Positions 1 to 8,322 of a stretch of DNA of 45,826 bases are shown here, piece by piece. How positions within the stretch are numbered: the first letter of the stretch is position 1; each line of letters begins with the position of its first letter. The DNA is from Bacteroidota bacterium. Lineage in GTDB: Bacteria; Bacteroidota; Bacteroidia; Bacteroidales; GCA-2748055. Where the stretch lies: assembly GCA_024244665.1 (NCBI GenBank), contig JAAEOI010000153.1, forward strand, positions 1 to 45,826, written 5' to 3'. The notes below the pieces were generated by a model. That model was not told where the DNA came from and searched no databases. It was given only the letters and a program-made list of their open reading frames with translations. The position numbers and the translations under genes are program-made.

Positions 1-1857
1 ACCGCCCATACCAAACATCAATACCGGTCCGAATGAAGGATCCCTTTTGATCCCCAGAATAAGCTCCTCGCACCCGGTCATCATTCTGATCACGAAAATC
101 CCTTTGATGGTAGCATCTGGCAGTTGTGAGGAGACATTGTCATGTATCCTTTTATAGGCATCCGCTACCTCGGAATCAGTTTGGATATTCAACTCAACAC
201 CCCTCACATCTGACTTGTGGAGAATATCATCAGAAACCACTTTCAGCACAACCGGATATCCAATATCATTGGCAATGCCAATAGCTTCATCCACCGATTT
301 GGCCATGTTTCCCCGGGGTACCGGTAATCCATAGCTTTGCAATACTTCGATGGTTTCAACCTCTGGAATAAAAGACCTGCCATTGGATGTCACCTTTTTC
401 ATTAATTCCTGTGCAAGTTTATTTTGAATTTGATGAAGGTCCGGAGTATGATGGATCTTTGATTTAAGGTATTTATTGAAATGGTGAACCGAATGAAATG
501 CTGTACACATGAATTCAGGAAGTGTAAAATGCGGGATCTTGTGTAGCTGCAGAATATTGATCCCGGAAGCCACATCCTTCTCTCCCATAAAGGAAGCGTA
601 GATGGGCTTGTGCTGTCCTTCAGCAGTACTTGCGATCTCCCTGGCAATGGTATCAATATCGGTCATGGATTGCGGGGTCAGGATCACAAAAATCCCGTCC
701 ACATCCTCATCATCAAAAGCGGCTTGGATCGCTGCTGTGTATCGATCTGCCCTGGCATCACCAATCACATCCACCGGGTTATTAATGTTTGCGGTTGAGG
801 GAAGGGCTCTCTTAAGAATCTTAGTTGTCTCCTCCGAGAACTTTGCAAGTTTAAGGCCTCTCGAAATGGCTGCATCCGTGGTGAGAACACCGGGGCCACC
901 GGCATTGGTTATGATGGCTACTTTCTCAGACCGGGGAGCTGGCTGGTAGGCAAACGCTATGGCCTTGTTGAACATCTCTTCAATGTGGTCACATCGTATA
1001 ATACCTGCCTGTTCAAAGGCAGCATCACAGATCTCATCTTTGCCTGTCAGCGATCCTGTATGTGATGCCGCTGCTGAGGCGCCTTCCTCAGTCCGGCCCG
1101 ACTTAATAATAAGAATGGGCTTCCCGCTTTTCGCGATCACCTCCTTTGCAGCTCTCATCAATGCTTGCCCATCAGAAACTTCCTCCAGGTACATCAGGAT
1201 CACTTTCGTTTCATCGTCCTCCATCAGATAATAGAGGAGATCAATCTCGCTGATATCTGCTTTGTTGCCAAAACTTATGAACTTGGAAAATCCGATATGC
1301 TTGGCAATTGCATAATCCAGGACAGCTGTGCATAGGGCGCCACTCTGAGATAGAAATCCGATATTACCTTTATCCGGCATCTCCCGGGCAAAGGAAGCAT
1401 TCAGACAAGTCTCCGGAATAGTATTTATCACACCCAGGCAGTTGGGTCCGATAAATGACATATCATATTTCCGGGCTATAGCTACCAGCTGTTCTTCACG
1501 GAGAAGGCCCTTCTCTCCTATTTCTTTAAATCCCGCAGAAATGATAATAACTGATTTGATGCCCTTCTGTCCGCATTGTTCAAGTGCAAGGTGACAGACC
1601 GGACTGGGGAAGACCAGGACAGCCATATCAATTTCATCGGGCACATCAATCACATATTTATAAGCTTTGATCCCCTTGATGCTTTTTTCTCTGGGGCTGA
1701 CAGGATAGACAATTCCTTTGAAATCAGATTTCAGGATATTGCCAAGGATATCGTGCGGTACGGTACCTTTAACGTTATTGGTGCCAATGATGGCAATCGA
1801 TCCGGGATGAAAAATCGTATTCAGATTTTCCTGGCGAAGCTTCTGTAAGTCATTCAT
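1..1857 (-). CDS. ADP-forming acetyl/acyl-CoA synthetase, fused alpha-beta type (3' end cut by window)
   Basis: Reading the minus strand from the ATG at 1857 gives an uninterrupted frame of 619 codons that runs off the left edge, so the C-terminus is missing. An in-frame TAG lies just upstream of this ATG, so the start is firm. Residues about 10-130 form the CoA-binding Rossmann domain (HPGSIAIIGTN); the succinyl-CoA-ligase-like region follows, with the phosphohistidine motif SHTGSLTG (His266). After about residue 480 an ATP-grasp domain begins, with LHKSDVRGV matching the family's second histidine motif. The family converts acyl-CoA, ADP and phosphate to acid, CoA and ATP by substrate-level phosphorylation in anaerobes, which fits a fermentative host. 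The substrate cannot be read from sequence. The acyl carrier gene starts 12 bases upstream and is probably co-transcribed. Confidence 0.9.
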   Translation of the reverse strand, partial: MNDLQKLRQENLNTIFHPGSIAIIGTNNVKGTVPHDILGNILKSDFKGIVYPVSPREKSIKGIKAYKYVIDVPDEIDMAVLVFPSPVCHLALEQCGQKGIKSVIIISAGFKEIGEKGLLREEQLVAIARKYDMSFIGPNCLGVINTIPETCLNASFAREMPDKGNIGFLSQSGALCTAVLDYAIAKHIGFSKFISFGNKADISEIDLLYYLMEDDETKVILMYLEEVSDGQALMRAAKEVIAKSGKPILIIKSGRTEEGASAAASHTGSLTGKDEICDAAFEQAGIIRCDHIEEMFNKAIAFAYQPAPRSEKVAIITNAGGPGVLTTDAAISRGLKLAKFSEETTKILKRALPSTANINNPVDVIGDARADRYTAAIQAAFDDEDVDGIFVILTPQSMTDIDTIAREIASTAEGQHKPIYASFMGEKDVASGINILQLHKIPHFTLPEFMCTAFHSVHHFNKYLKSKIHHTPDLHQIQNKLAQELMKKVTSNGRSFIPEVETIEVLQSYGLPVPRGNMAKSVDEAIGIANDIGYPVVLKVVSDDILHKSDVRGVELNIQTDSEVADAYKRIHDNVSSQLPDATIKGIFVIRMMTGCEELILGIKRDPSFGPVLMFGMGG

Positions 1858-1869
1858 AATGGAAAAATC

Positions 1870-2109
1870 CTATAAATATCCGGATATGAAATTCACTGCG
1901 TCATCAATATTCTGTACTTCCAGGGCTTTTTCCTGGTCTAATTCAACTTCAAATTCTTCTTCAAATCCGGCCACCAATTCAACACTCTGCATTGAATCTG
2001 CTCCCAGATCGAAAACGAAATTGGCATCGTCTGTAATTTCGGAGGGTTCAATCTTAAGAACTTTGCTTACCACGTTTTTAACACGCAATAGAATTTCGCC
2101 ATTTTCCAT
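1870..2109 (-). CDS. Acyl carrier protein
   Basis: A 79-residue acidic protein, the usual acyl carrier protein length. The phosphopantetheine attachment site is in the motif FDLGADSMQSVEL, with DSM in place of the common DSL. An upstream ATG at 2136 is in frame, but the start at 2109 is preferred because a good promoter -10 element covers 2135-2140 and the resulting length fits the family. It precedes the ADP-forming acyl-CoA synthetase by 12 bases on the same strand, suggesting a two-gene operon. Whether this is the main fatty-acid carrier or a dedicated one is unclear; its location away from fab genes favours a dedicated role (inference). Confidence 0.88.
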   Translation of the reverse strand: MENGEILLRVKNVVSKVLKIEPSEITDDANFVFDLGADSMQSVELVAGFEEEFEVELDQEKALEVQNIDDAVNFISGYL

Positions 2110-2134
2110 AGTTGGGTGCCTGTTAGTATATGGC

Positions 2135-2163
2135 AAGTTATGAATTCTACTATATTAAGTCAA
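2135..2163 (-). promoter_or_regulatory. Candidate promoter for the acyl carrier/acyl-CoA synthetase pair
   Basis: On the minus strand TTGACT (2163-2158), a 17-base spacer and TAACTTG (from 2140) resemble a -35/-10 pair and the Bacteroidota TTG/TAnnTTTG pattern with one T missing. The predicted transcript start is about 20 bases upstream of the ATG at 2109. By-eye match only. Confidence 0.5.
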
Positions 2164-2207
2164 TGGCCCTTGTCCGAATGAATTTTCCTGCTTAATTTCA
2201 CCTGGAT

Positions 2208-2336
2208 ATGACTGAACACCACACCGCCTGTACCTATAATGCCCCGGCGTATCACCCAAAATCGGGCACCTTGTGGAAATGCGATTTCTGCCATGAGCGA
2301 ATCGGGTTCTACAATGAGCTAATGAATATTCGATAA
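2208..2336 (+). CDS. Possible 42-residue small protein ahead of dus
   Basis: An ATG-initiated frame of 42 codons ends in TAA that overlaps the dus start codon by one base (TAATG), the arrangement expected of translationally coupled genes. The peptide has Cys8, then a WKCDFCHE segment (Cys25, Cys28, His29) that could bind a metal ion. No family is recognised. It may instead be a leader peptide or chance; the tight junction and the CxxCH motif are the only support. Confidence 0.35.
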   Translation: MTEHHTACTYNAPAYHPKSGTLWKCDFCHERIGFYNELMNIR

Positions 2337-3292
2337 TGGCCAGACTCTATTCTTCTCCCCTGCAGGGGTATACCGATTTTCGATTTAGAAATGCTTTTCA
2401 AAAATATTTTGGGGGAATCGATCAGTATATCGCACCCTATATTCGGCTTAAGGGGAAACAGGAGATTAAACCGGCTACTGAAAGGGATATTATCCCGGAA
2501 AATAATCAAGAGCTCAATTTGATTCCCCAGCTAATAACAAAAGATCCCCGGGAGTTTCTTTTTGTTGCACGATACGTTCAGAAACTTGGGTACAATGAAT
2601 TAAACTGGAACCTTGGCTGTCCCTACCCCATGGTCGCAAAACGCGGAATGGGCTCCGGAATGCTGCCCTTTCCGGAAAAGATTGATGAAATTCTGAACCG
2701 TGTGAAGGCTGAATCAGATATCAGGGTCTCCGTGAAAATGCGCCTGGGATACGAGAGTTCCGATGAGATTTTCAAAGTGTTGCCGGTACTTGAGAAATAC
2801 GACCTGGAAAACATCGCGATACACCCCAGAATAGGGAAGCAGCTATACAAGGGTGATGTAAATCTGGACTGTTTTGATAGTTGTACTGGGCAAAGTACGC
2901 ACCTTATCGTATACAATGGTGATATTACATCTGTTCAAGGCTTTCGTAAAATGAGGGATCGATTCACAGGAACAGAGCACTGGATGATAGGCCGGGGACT
3001 CATTGCTGATCCTTTTTTGCCAGCCATGATAAAAGCAGACACTCCCCTTTACCCGGAAAACAGATTTAAAATATTCAGCAAATTTCATGATACCCTTTTC
3101 TCATCCTACATGGAAGCCTTATCAGGTCCCACACATATCCTGCAAAAGATGTATCACTTCTGGAAGTACTTTATTCATCTTTTTCCCAATTCGCCTAAAA
3201 GTCTTAAAGGAATTAAAAAAGTCAAGAATATAGACCTGTACAGGGAGCTCGTGAAGCAAATAATAGAGACTAATATTATGCAAGATTCTTAA
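2336..3292 (+). CDS. tRNA-dihydrouridine synthase family protein
   Basis: A 318-residue TIM-barrel flavoprotein of the Dus family, which reduces uridine to dihydrouridine in tRNA using FMN and NADPH. Family features seen in order are SSPLQGYTDFRFR near the N-terminus (FMN binding), LNWNLGCPYPMVAKRGMGSGM around residues 90-110 with the catalytic Cys in GCP, VKMRLGY, IHPR (about residue 160) and the phosphate-binding region GDITS followed by MIGRGLIADP. Length is normal. It stands alone on the plus strand and converges on hypB. The Dus subtype and target uridine cannot be assigned here. Confidence 0.9.
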   Translation: MARLYSSPLQGYTDFRFRNAFQKYFGGIDQYIAPYIRLKGKQEIKPATERDIIPENNQELNLIPQLITKDPREFLFVARYVQKLGYNELNWNLGCPYPMVAKRGMGSGMLPFPEKIDEILNRVKAESDIRVSVKMRLGYESSDEIFKVLPVLEKYDLENIAIHPRIGKQLYKGDVNLDCFDSCTGQSTHLIVYNGDITSVQGFRKMRDRFTGTEHWMIGRGLIADPFLPAMIKADTPLYPENRFKIFSKFHDTLFSSYMEALSGPTHILQKMYHFWKYFIHLFPNSPKSLKGIKKVKNIDLYRELVKQIIETNIMQDS

Positions 3293-3361
3293 TCTATGAC
3301 GACAGCCTGATAATTAAACGAGGCACCACTTTCTCTTGAATAAGCTGGGGATACAGGTATT

Positions 3362-3379
3362 GATTCTCCTCACAGAATC
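3362..3379. terminator. Small hairpin between convergent dus and hypB
   Basis: A perfect 6-base inverted repeat, GATTCT and AGAATC around a 6-base loop, lies two bases beyond the hypB stop codon in the convergent space between dus and hypB. It has no clear U-run on either strand, so terminator function is only a possibility. Confidence 0.25.
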
Positions 3380-3381
3380 CA

Positions 3382-4257
3382 CTATGATTCCTGAGACATG
3401 ATCCAGTCGATCCATGCTTCCATACCCTCACCGGTTTTCGCGGACAGCTCCATTAAAACAAGGTTTGGGTTGACTGAAAGGGCCTGGGATCTGACCATTT
3501 CAACATCAAAATCAACGTAGGGAAGCAGGTCAGTTTTATTGATGATGCAGATATCGGCTCGCTGAAACATGGTGGGGTATTTCCGGGGTTTGTCCTCTCC
3601 CTCAGTTACGCTGATAATTACGATCCGTTTTCTCTCACCCAGTTCAAAAAGGGAAGGGCATACCAGATTACCTACATTCTCTATAAAAAGTACACACCCA
3701 TCTTTGGGTTCCAGTTTTTTTACAGCCTTTCTGATCATCTCAGCGTCCAGGTGACACCCCATGCCTGTGTTCACCTGTACCACGGGTGCTCCTGTTCGGT
3801 CGATTCGTTCTGCATCGTTCAGGGTTTGCTGATCCCCTTCTATGACCGCCACGCTTCGCTTTCCTTCCAGCATCGAGATGGACTGTTCCAGCAGTGTTGT
3901 TTTACCTGAACCCGGCGAACTCATGAGGTTCAGGGCAAGGATACCCTTCGCCTCGAAAAATCCGCTGTTGTGACTGGCAACCAGATTGTTCTGTCCAAGA
4001 ATATCTTCCTCGAGTCTGAGCAATTTCTGCCGTGGTTCATGATCGTGGTGCTGATGGCCATGTTCGTGCTCGTGTTCGTGCTCGTGTTCATGACTGTGAT
4101 CATGATGGCCGTGTTCGTGCTCGTGTTCATGACTGTGATCATGATGGCCGTGACCATGTGAATGTTCATGATCGTGGTCGTGATGGTGGTCGGTTTCCCC
4201 GGGCCGGGATATCTTTACTGTACTCCCTTCCTGCCCGCATCCGCATGTGTCACACAT
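3382..4257 (-). CDS. hypB: Hydrogenase nickel incorporation GTPase HypB
   Basis: A 291-residue GTPase that, with HypA, delivers Ni2+ to the hydrogenase large subunit. The N-terminus has the CDTCGCG nickel-binding motif (family CxxCGC). Residues 24-73 are a His-rich tail with 28 histidines, interpreted as a nickel store. The G domain follows, with P-loop SSPGSGKT (residues 113-120) and VIEGDQQT, then metal-site motif GCHLDAEM and base-recognition NKTD. It lies 2 bases downstream of hypA in the order hypF-hypA-hypB, so a single transcript is likely. The His-rich part is built from a 13-residue unit repeated in the DNA (see repeat entry). Confidence 0.97.
   Translation of the reverse strand: MCDTCGCGQEGSTVKISRPGETDHHHDHDHEHSHGHGHHDHSHEHEHEHGHHDHSHEHEHEHEHEHGHQHHDHEPRQKLLRLEEDILGQNNLVASHNSGFFEAKGILALNLMSSPGSGKTTLLEQSISMLEGKRSVAVIEGDQQTLNDAERIDRTGAPVVQVNTGMGCHLDAEMIRKAVKKLEPKDGCVLFIENVGNLVCPSLFELGERKRIVIISVTEGEDKPRKYPTMFQRADICIINKTDLLPYVDFDVEMVRSQALSVNPNLVLMELSAKTGEGMEAWIDWIMSQES
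4081..4152 (-). repeat. 39-base tandem repeat inside hypB His-rich tail
   Basis: A 39-base unit starting at 4081 recurs at 4120 with 33 identical bases before it diverges. It encodes a 13-residue His/Glu/Asp-rich unit (HGHHDHSHEHEHE). Because the period is a multiple of three, gain or loss of a unit would change only the length of the histidine tail. Confidence 0.8.
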
Positions 4258-4259
4258 TG

Positions 4260-4610
4260 CTATTCTTTTTGTTCTACAAGTAAGGATTTGATCTGCAATT
4301 CCTTCCCCTTTATAATGTCAATATTCTGTTCATGACATTCGGGACATACACTGAAAAACTCATCAGGTGTATAGAGTTTGTTACATGAGGGGCACTTGCA
4401 AAGAGGTTCAATCCTGTTGATCTTAAACTCTGTCCCTTCCAGCAGGGTATTCTTCACTGCAAGCGTCAGGGCAAACTCAAGAGATTCATACTCGATGCCC
4501 GACATGGTACCAATATCCAATTCCACCTGGCTCACGGCCCGGGCAGAGGCAGCCTCGGCATGCCTTAATGCAATATCCACAATGCTTATCGCGATGGAAA
4601 GTTCGTGCAT
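4260..4610 (-). CDS. hypA: Hydrogenase nickel chaperone HypA
   Basis: A 116-residue protein with the invariant MHE start (MHELSIA), where the N-terminal Met-His-Glu binds nickel. A C-terminal zinc site has two CxxC pairs (CPSC around residue 73 and CPEC around residue 90). It hands nickel to the hydrogenase precursor together with HypB. It sits between hypF (12-base gap) and hypB (2-base gap) on the minus strand. Length and motifs are standard. Confidence 0.96.
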   Translation of the reverse strand: MHELSIAISIVDIALRHAEAASARAVSQVELDIGTMSGIEYESLEFALTLAVKNTLLEGTEFKINRIEPLCKCPSCNKLYTPDEFFSVCPECHEQNIDIIKGKELQIKSLLVEQKE

Positions 4611-4622
4611 TTGCCTTATTTA

Positions 4623-6890
4623 TCAACTGTTCCGTCTGTGAGCTCCGATAGCCAGCTGTCCCACGGCGATCCCCTGGTCATTGACCGGAATCATTTCAGG
4701 AAGATACACTGCAAATTGCTCAATGTCCAGTTTATGCCTGATTTTTTCTGTGAGAAACCGGTTCTGAAAAGTACCTCCCGCCAGCACCACCCGGTCTAAA
4801 CCGGTTCGTTCCCTGACCTCCAGGGCAAGTTGCAGGATTAATTCAACCAGGCCATGATGGAACTTCGCGGCAATCACTCCGGTGGATATACCCTTATGCA
4901 GGTCATCAACAATCTGGTGAATCATAGGAGAGAATGAGACCTGCTGCCCTCTAAGCTCAAAGGTGTACATGCCCCTGGCCGAGGTATCAATGGCCGATTC
5001 CAGTAACATGGGCGACTGGGCCTGGTAGGAAGACCGGTAATTGAGCCCCGTGATTGCAGCCACGGCATCAAACAACCTTCCGGCACTGGATACAAATGGA
5101 GTATTGATCTCTTTTTCTATCAGCGTGATGATGTCCCTGATCTTCCTCTTTTCATGGTCAGCAGTAAGCGGGATCTTCAGGTTTAACAGCTCGGCTCCAT
5201 AACTTTTATAAAGGTATGAAACAGCCATCCGCCAGGGATCCGATATGGCCCTGTCCCCCCCGGGTAAAGGCATGTATTCGAAATGAAACAACCTTTCAAA
5301 ATCAGGGAATCCTGCCCGGAGCACTTCTGCTCCCCAGGAGTGCCCATCTGTTCCCAAACCGGTTCCATCAAAACTGAATCCTATGACTTCGCCTTCCAGG
5401 CCAGCACTGAACATCCCTGAGGCAATATGAGCATGGTGGTGCTGAACTGAAATATGTTCTGCTCCTGTTTCTTCGGCCAGCTGCCGGGCAAACCGGGTGG
5501 AAAGATAATCGGGGTGCAGATCGCTAACCACGAGTTCCGGTGAGAACCTGAACAGCCTGCAATACCTATGATAGGTCTGCCTGTAGAAATCGAAAGTCTC
5601 AAGGTTCTTCAAATCTCCTGTGTACTGGCTCATGATTGCATTCGTCCCCTTGCCCAGACAAAAGGAACCTGTCAACTCGGCACCTGTACCAATGATACCT
5701 TCAAGCCCAACACCCGACCGGATTGGCGCGGGGGTATAGCCTCTTGCCCGTCTCAGCACCATGGGGGAAGAGCCGAATACAGCAGTAAGGGAATCATCCA
5801 CCCGGTTAAAAATCTCCCGGTTGTAGGTCAGCACCCCATCCACGTGATCAGAAAACTGCTTTGACACGGCTTCATCGGAAATCAGGATGGGCTCTTCAGA
5901 GAAATTACCGCTGGTCATTACCAGGGCCGGAGTTTGCAGTGACTTAAACAGGAGGTGATGAAAGGGCATGTAGGGCAACATGATCCCCAGGGTGGAGAGC
6001 CCGTTTGCAATTCCATTGGTGATCTCCTTTTTCTTCCTCAGCAATACAATGGGCCGTTGCCAGGAGCTAAGTAACTCTTCCTCCACCGGGTTAATCTCAA
6101 CAAATGGCCTGGCTTCATCCGCATTTCTGAACATGAGGGCAAAAGGTTTTCCATCCCTCTTCTTCATCTTCCGCAGCTTACTCACCCCTTCCTCGCTGAA
6201 AGCATCACAAACCAGGTGAAATCCCCCGGTTCCTTTGATAGCCATCAGGGCACCTTCAGAAATTAGCTCAGCAACATTGCCCGGGATCTCCTGGGTGTTC
6301 CCGCTTACACCCTGTCGGGTTACAAGGCTATAGGCAGGACCACAACGATTGCATGCCACGGGTTGCGCATGAAACCTGCGGTCCAGGATACTATTGTATT
6401 CCGCTTCACATTCCGCGCACATCCCGAAGGGGGCCATGGTGGTATTTGGCCTGTCGTAGGGGAGGTCACGGATGATAGAAAACCGGGGACCGCAATGTGT
6501 ACAATTGATCAGGGGATAAGAGATCCGGTGTTGCTGTCGTTCTAAATCTTCAAGACATTCCGGACAGACTGCAATATCAGGGCTGATCTCGGTCACCCCG
6601 TCAGAAATATCCTCACTCTGATGAATCTCGAAAGAGCTGAAGAGCCTGCCTGCAATTTCAGATATCTCAACATGTTCAATGGAGGATGCTACAGGGGCTT
6701 CCCGGATAATGGCAGCCCGGAAGAGGCGGACTTCTTCAACAGTTGAGTTTACTTCGATCACCACCCCATCGTTCCGATTCTCAACCTGACCCGACAGTCC
6801 GTGTTTTGTCGCCAGCCTGAAAATGAAAGGCCGGAATCCGATTCCCTGGACCAGGCCGGTGACCAGGAGCCTGAAAGTTGTTACCTCCAT
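4623..6890 (-). CDS. hypF: Carbamoyltransferase HypF
   Basis: A 755-residue enzyme that uses carbamoyl phosphate and ATP to carbamoylate the C-terminal Cys of HypE, the first step in making the CN ligands of the NiFe site. Domains in order: acylphosphatase-like (residues 1-92, VQGIGFRPF); two zinc-finger pairs with CPEC 109, CTHC 130, CAEC 158 and CNRC 180; YrdC-like (about 205-390, GTGGFHLVCDA); and a Kae1-like C-terminal domain with HHHAH (484-488) and FDGTGLGTDG. The length is typical and no key motif is missing. It heads the minus-strand hypFAB group and diverges from hypC across 85 bases. Confidence 0.97.
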   Translation of the reverse strand: MEVTTFRLLVTGLVQGIGFRPFIFRLATKHGLSGQVENRNDGVVIEVNSTVEEVRLFRAAIIREAPVASSIEHVEISEIAGRLFSSFEIHQSEDISDGVTEISPDIAVCPECLEDLERQQHRISYPLINCTHCGPRFSIIRDLPYDRPNTTMAPFGMCAECEAEYNSILDRRFHAQPVACNRCGPAYSLVTRQGVSGNTQEIPGNVAELISEGALMAIKGTGGFHLVCDAFSEEGVSKLRKMKKRDGKPFALMFRNADEARPFVEINPVEEELLSSWQRPIVLLRKKKEITNGIANGLSTLGIMLPYMPFHHLLFKSLQTPALVMTSGNFSEEPILISDEAVSKQFSDHVDGVLTYNREIFNRVDDSLTAVFGSSPMVLRRARGYTPAPIRSGVGLEGIIGTGAELTGSFCLGKGTNAIMSQYTGDLKNLETFDFYRQTYHRYCRLFRFSPELVVSDLHPDYLSTRFARQLAEETGAEHISVQHHHAHIASGMFSAGLEGEVIGFSFDGTGLGTDGHSWGAEVLRAGFPDFERLFHFEYMPLPGGDRAISDPWRMAVSYLYKSYGAELLNLKIPLTADHEKRKIRDIITLIEKEINTPFVSSAGRLFDAVAAITGLNYRSSYQAQSPMLLESAIDTSARGMYTFELRGQQVSFSPMIHQIVDDLHKGISTGVIAAKFHHGLVELILQLALEVRERTGLDRVVLAGGTFQNRFLTEKIRHKLDIEQFAVYLPEMIPVNDQGIAVGQLAIGAHRRNS

Positions 6891-6923
6891 TTCACCTGTA
6901 ATTTAAAAAGAAATATCAATACA

Positions 6924-6952
6924 TTGACCCACTAATTTATTTGGCATATATT
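6924..6952 (+). promoter_or_regulatory. Candidate promoter for hypCDE
   Basis: TTGACC (6924-6929), a 17-base spacer and TATATT (6947-6952) form a good -35/-10 pair. The latter extends to TATATTTA, seven of eight matches to the Bacteroidota -7 element TAnnTTTG. The predicted start is about 17 bases before the hypC ATG. Confidence 0.55.
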
Positions 6953-6975
6953 TATTGGAAAATTAGGAGATTCTC

Positions 6976-7215
6976 ATGTGTCTGGCAGTACCGGGACAAA
7001 TATTATTCATTGACGACAGCAATCCTGAAATGAAGATGGCAGAGGTTCGTTTTGGGGAGGCTATCAGGGCCATCTCCATCCAGTGGCTGCCCGATGTTGC
7101 TGTTGGTGATTATATCATGGCACACATTGGAACTGCACTTTGCAAAGTGGACGAGGAAGATGCAAGATTTACCCTGGACGCTCTTCGCGAGATGGGCGAA
7201 ATCGATGATTTGTGA
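6976..7215 (+). CDS. hypC: Hydrogenase assembly chaperone HypC
   Basis: A 79-residue protein beginning MCLAVPGQ, the HypC/HupF signature in which Cys2 is essential. HypC carries the Fe(CN)2CO unit with HypD and delivers it to the hydrogenase large subunit. Its stop overlaps the GTG start of hypD by four bases (GTGA), so the two are translationally coupled. It is the first gene after the candidate promoter at 6924. Confidence 0.96.
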   Translation: MCLAVPGQILFIDDSNPEMKMAEVRFGEAIRAISIQWLPDVAVGDYIMAHIGTALCKVDEEDARFTLDALREMGEIDDL

Positions 7216-8312
7216 AATATATTGACGAATACAGGGACAAAGACCTGGTGAATAAGCTGGTTCAAAAAATCAGGATGAAGGTAAGCCGGGAATGGACCAT
7301 CATGGAGATCTGCGGGGGACAAACCCACTCCATCATGAAATACAATCTGCTGCAACTCCTGCCACCCGGGATCTCCCTGATCCATGGACCCGGATGCCCC
7401 GTGTGCGTTACCCCGGTGAATCTGATTGACCAGGCCATCGCACTGACCGCACTACCCAATGTGATTCTCATCTCATTCGGGGATATGCTCAGGGTTCCCG
7501 GATCAAGTACCGATCTGCTAAGCGTGAAAGCCCTGGGGGGTGATGTCCGAATGGTATATTCACCCCTTGACGTACTTGATGTGGCCGAAGCAAACCCTGG
7601 GAAAGAGGTGGTATTCTTTGCAGTGGGTTTTGAAACAACTGCCCCGGCGGTGGCCATGACTGTAAAACAAGCCCGGAAGCGGAAACTCAAGAACTTCTCT
7701 GTTCTGATTTCACATGTCCTGGTCCCCCCGGCCATCGAAGCATTGCTTGATTCGGACAATAGCAGGATAGATGGCTTCCTTGCTCCCGGACATGTATGTG
7801 CCGTTATGGGAACACACGAGTATATACCCATTGCTGAGAAATACAGGGTACCCATCGCTGTCACCGGATTTGAGCCACTGGATATTCTGATGGGAATAGA
7901 AGCATGCGTGAAAATGCTCGAACAGGGGAGCCATGGAGTTGTGAACGCCTACACGAGATCGGTAAGAGAAGAAGGAAATCCGGCAGCACAACAACTCCTC
8001 AGGGAAGTATTTGAGCCCACAGCTAGAGAATGGAGGGGGATTGGCACCATCCCGGCCAGCGGCTTCAATTTGTCCGGAGAATACTCAGAGTTCGATGCCC
8101 TGAACCGTTTCCACCCCGATGTGCCTCCGGCATCGGATCCAGGTTCATGCATTGCAGGAAAGATACTGACCGGACAAAAAAAACCGGCAGATTGTTCTGA
8201 ATTCGGGATTCGCTGTAATCCTGAAAAACCCCTGGGAGCTCCCATGGTAAGCACGGAAGGTGCTTGTGCCGCATACTTCAGGTATAAGCGGACAGCTGTC
8301 CGTCCCATATAG
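7212..8312 (+). CDS. hypD: Hydrogenase maturation factor HypD
   Basis: A 366-residue iron-sulfur scaffold where the Fe(CN)2CO unit of the active site is assembled with HypC and HypE. It starts with GTG inside the end of hypC. The motifs are all present: [10 protein letters not shown] (Cys34), [10 protein letters not shown] (Cys62, Cys65), [25 protein letters not shown], and C-terminal cysteines in GIRCNP and EGACAAY for the [4Fe-4S] cluster. Length matches the family. Confidence 0.97.
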   Translation: MKYIDEYRDKDLVNKLVQKIRMKVSREWTIMEICGGQTHSIMKYNLLQLLPPGISLIHGPGCPVCVTPVNLIDQAIALTALPNVILISFGDMLRVPGSSTDLLSVKALGGDVRMVYSPLDVLDVAEANPGKEVVFFAVGFETTAPAVAMTVKQARKRKLKNFSVLISHVLVPPAIEALLDSDNSRIDGFLAPGHVCAVMGTHEYIPIAEKYRVPIAVTGFEPLDILMGIEACVKMLEQGSHGVVNAYTRSVREEGNPAAQQLLREVFEPTAREWRGIGTIPASGFNLSGEYSEFDALNRFHPDVPPASDPGSCIAGKILTGQKKPADCSEFGIRCNPEKPLGAPMVSTEGACAAYFRYKRTAVRPI

Positions 8313-8322
8313 AAACCATCTC

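Noticed and set aside
4039..4190. CRISPR-like or intergenic tandem repeat
   Set aside because: The repeat is in frame within hypB and encodes the His-rich tail.
7211..7230. Rex-like half-site TTGTGAAATAT at the hypC/hypD junction
   Set aside because: Only one arm fits the consensus and it coincides with the hypD GTG start and coding sequence; likely chance.
7262..7864. 200-residue antisense frame within hypD
   Set aside because: It lies wholly opposite a strongly conserved gene and its translation has no protein-like pattern; it is a shadow frame.
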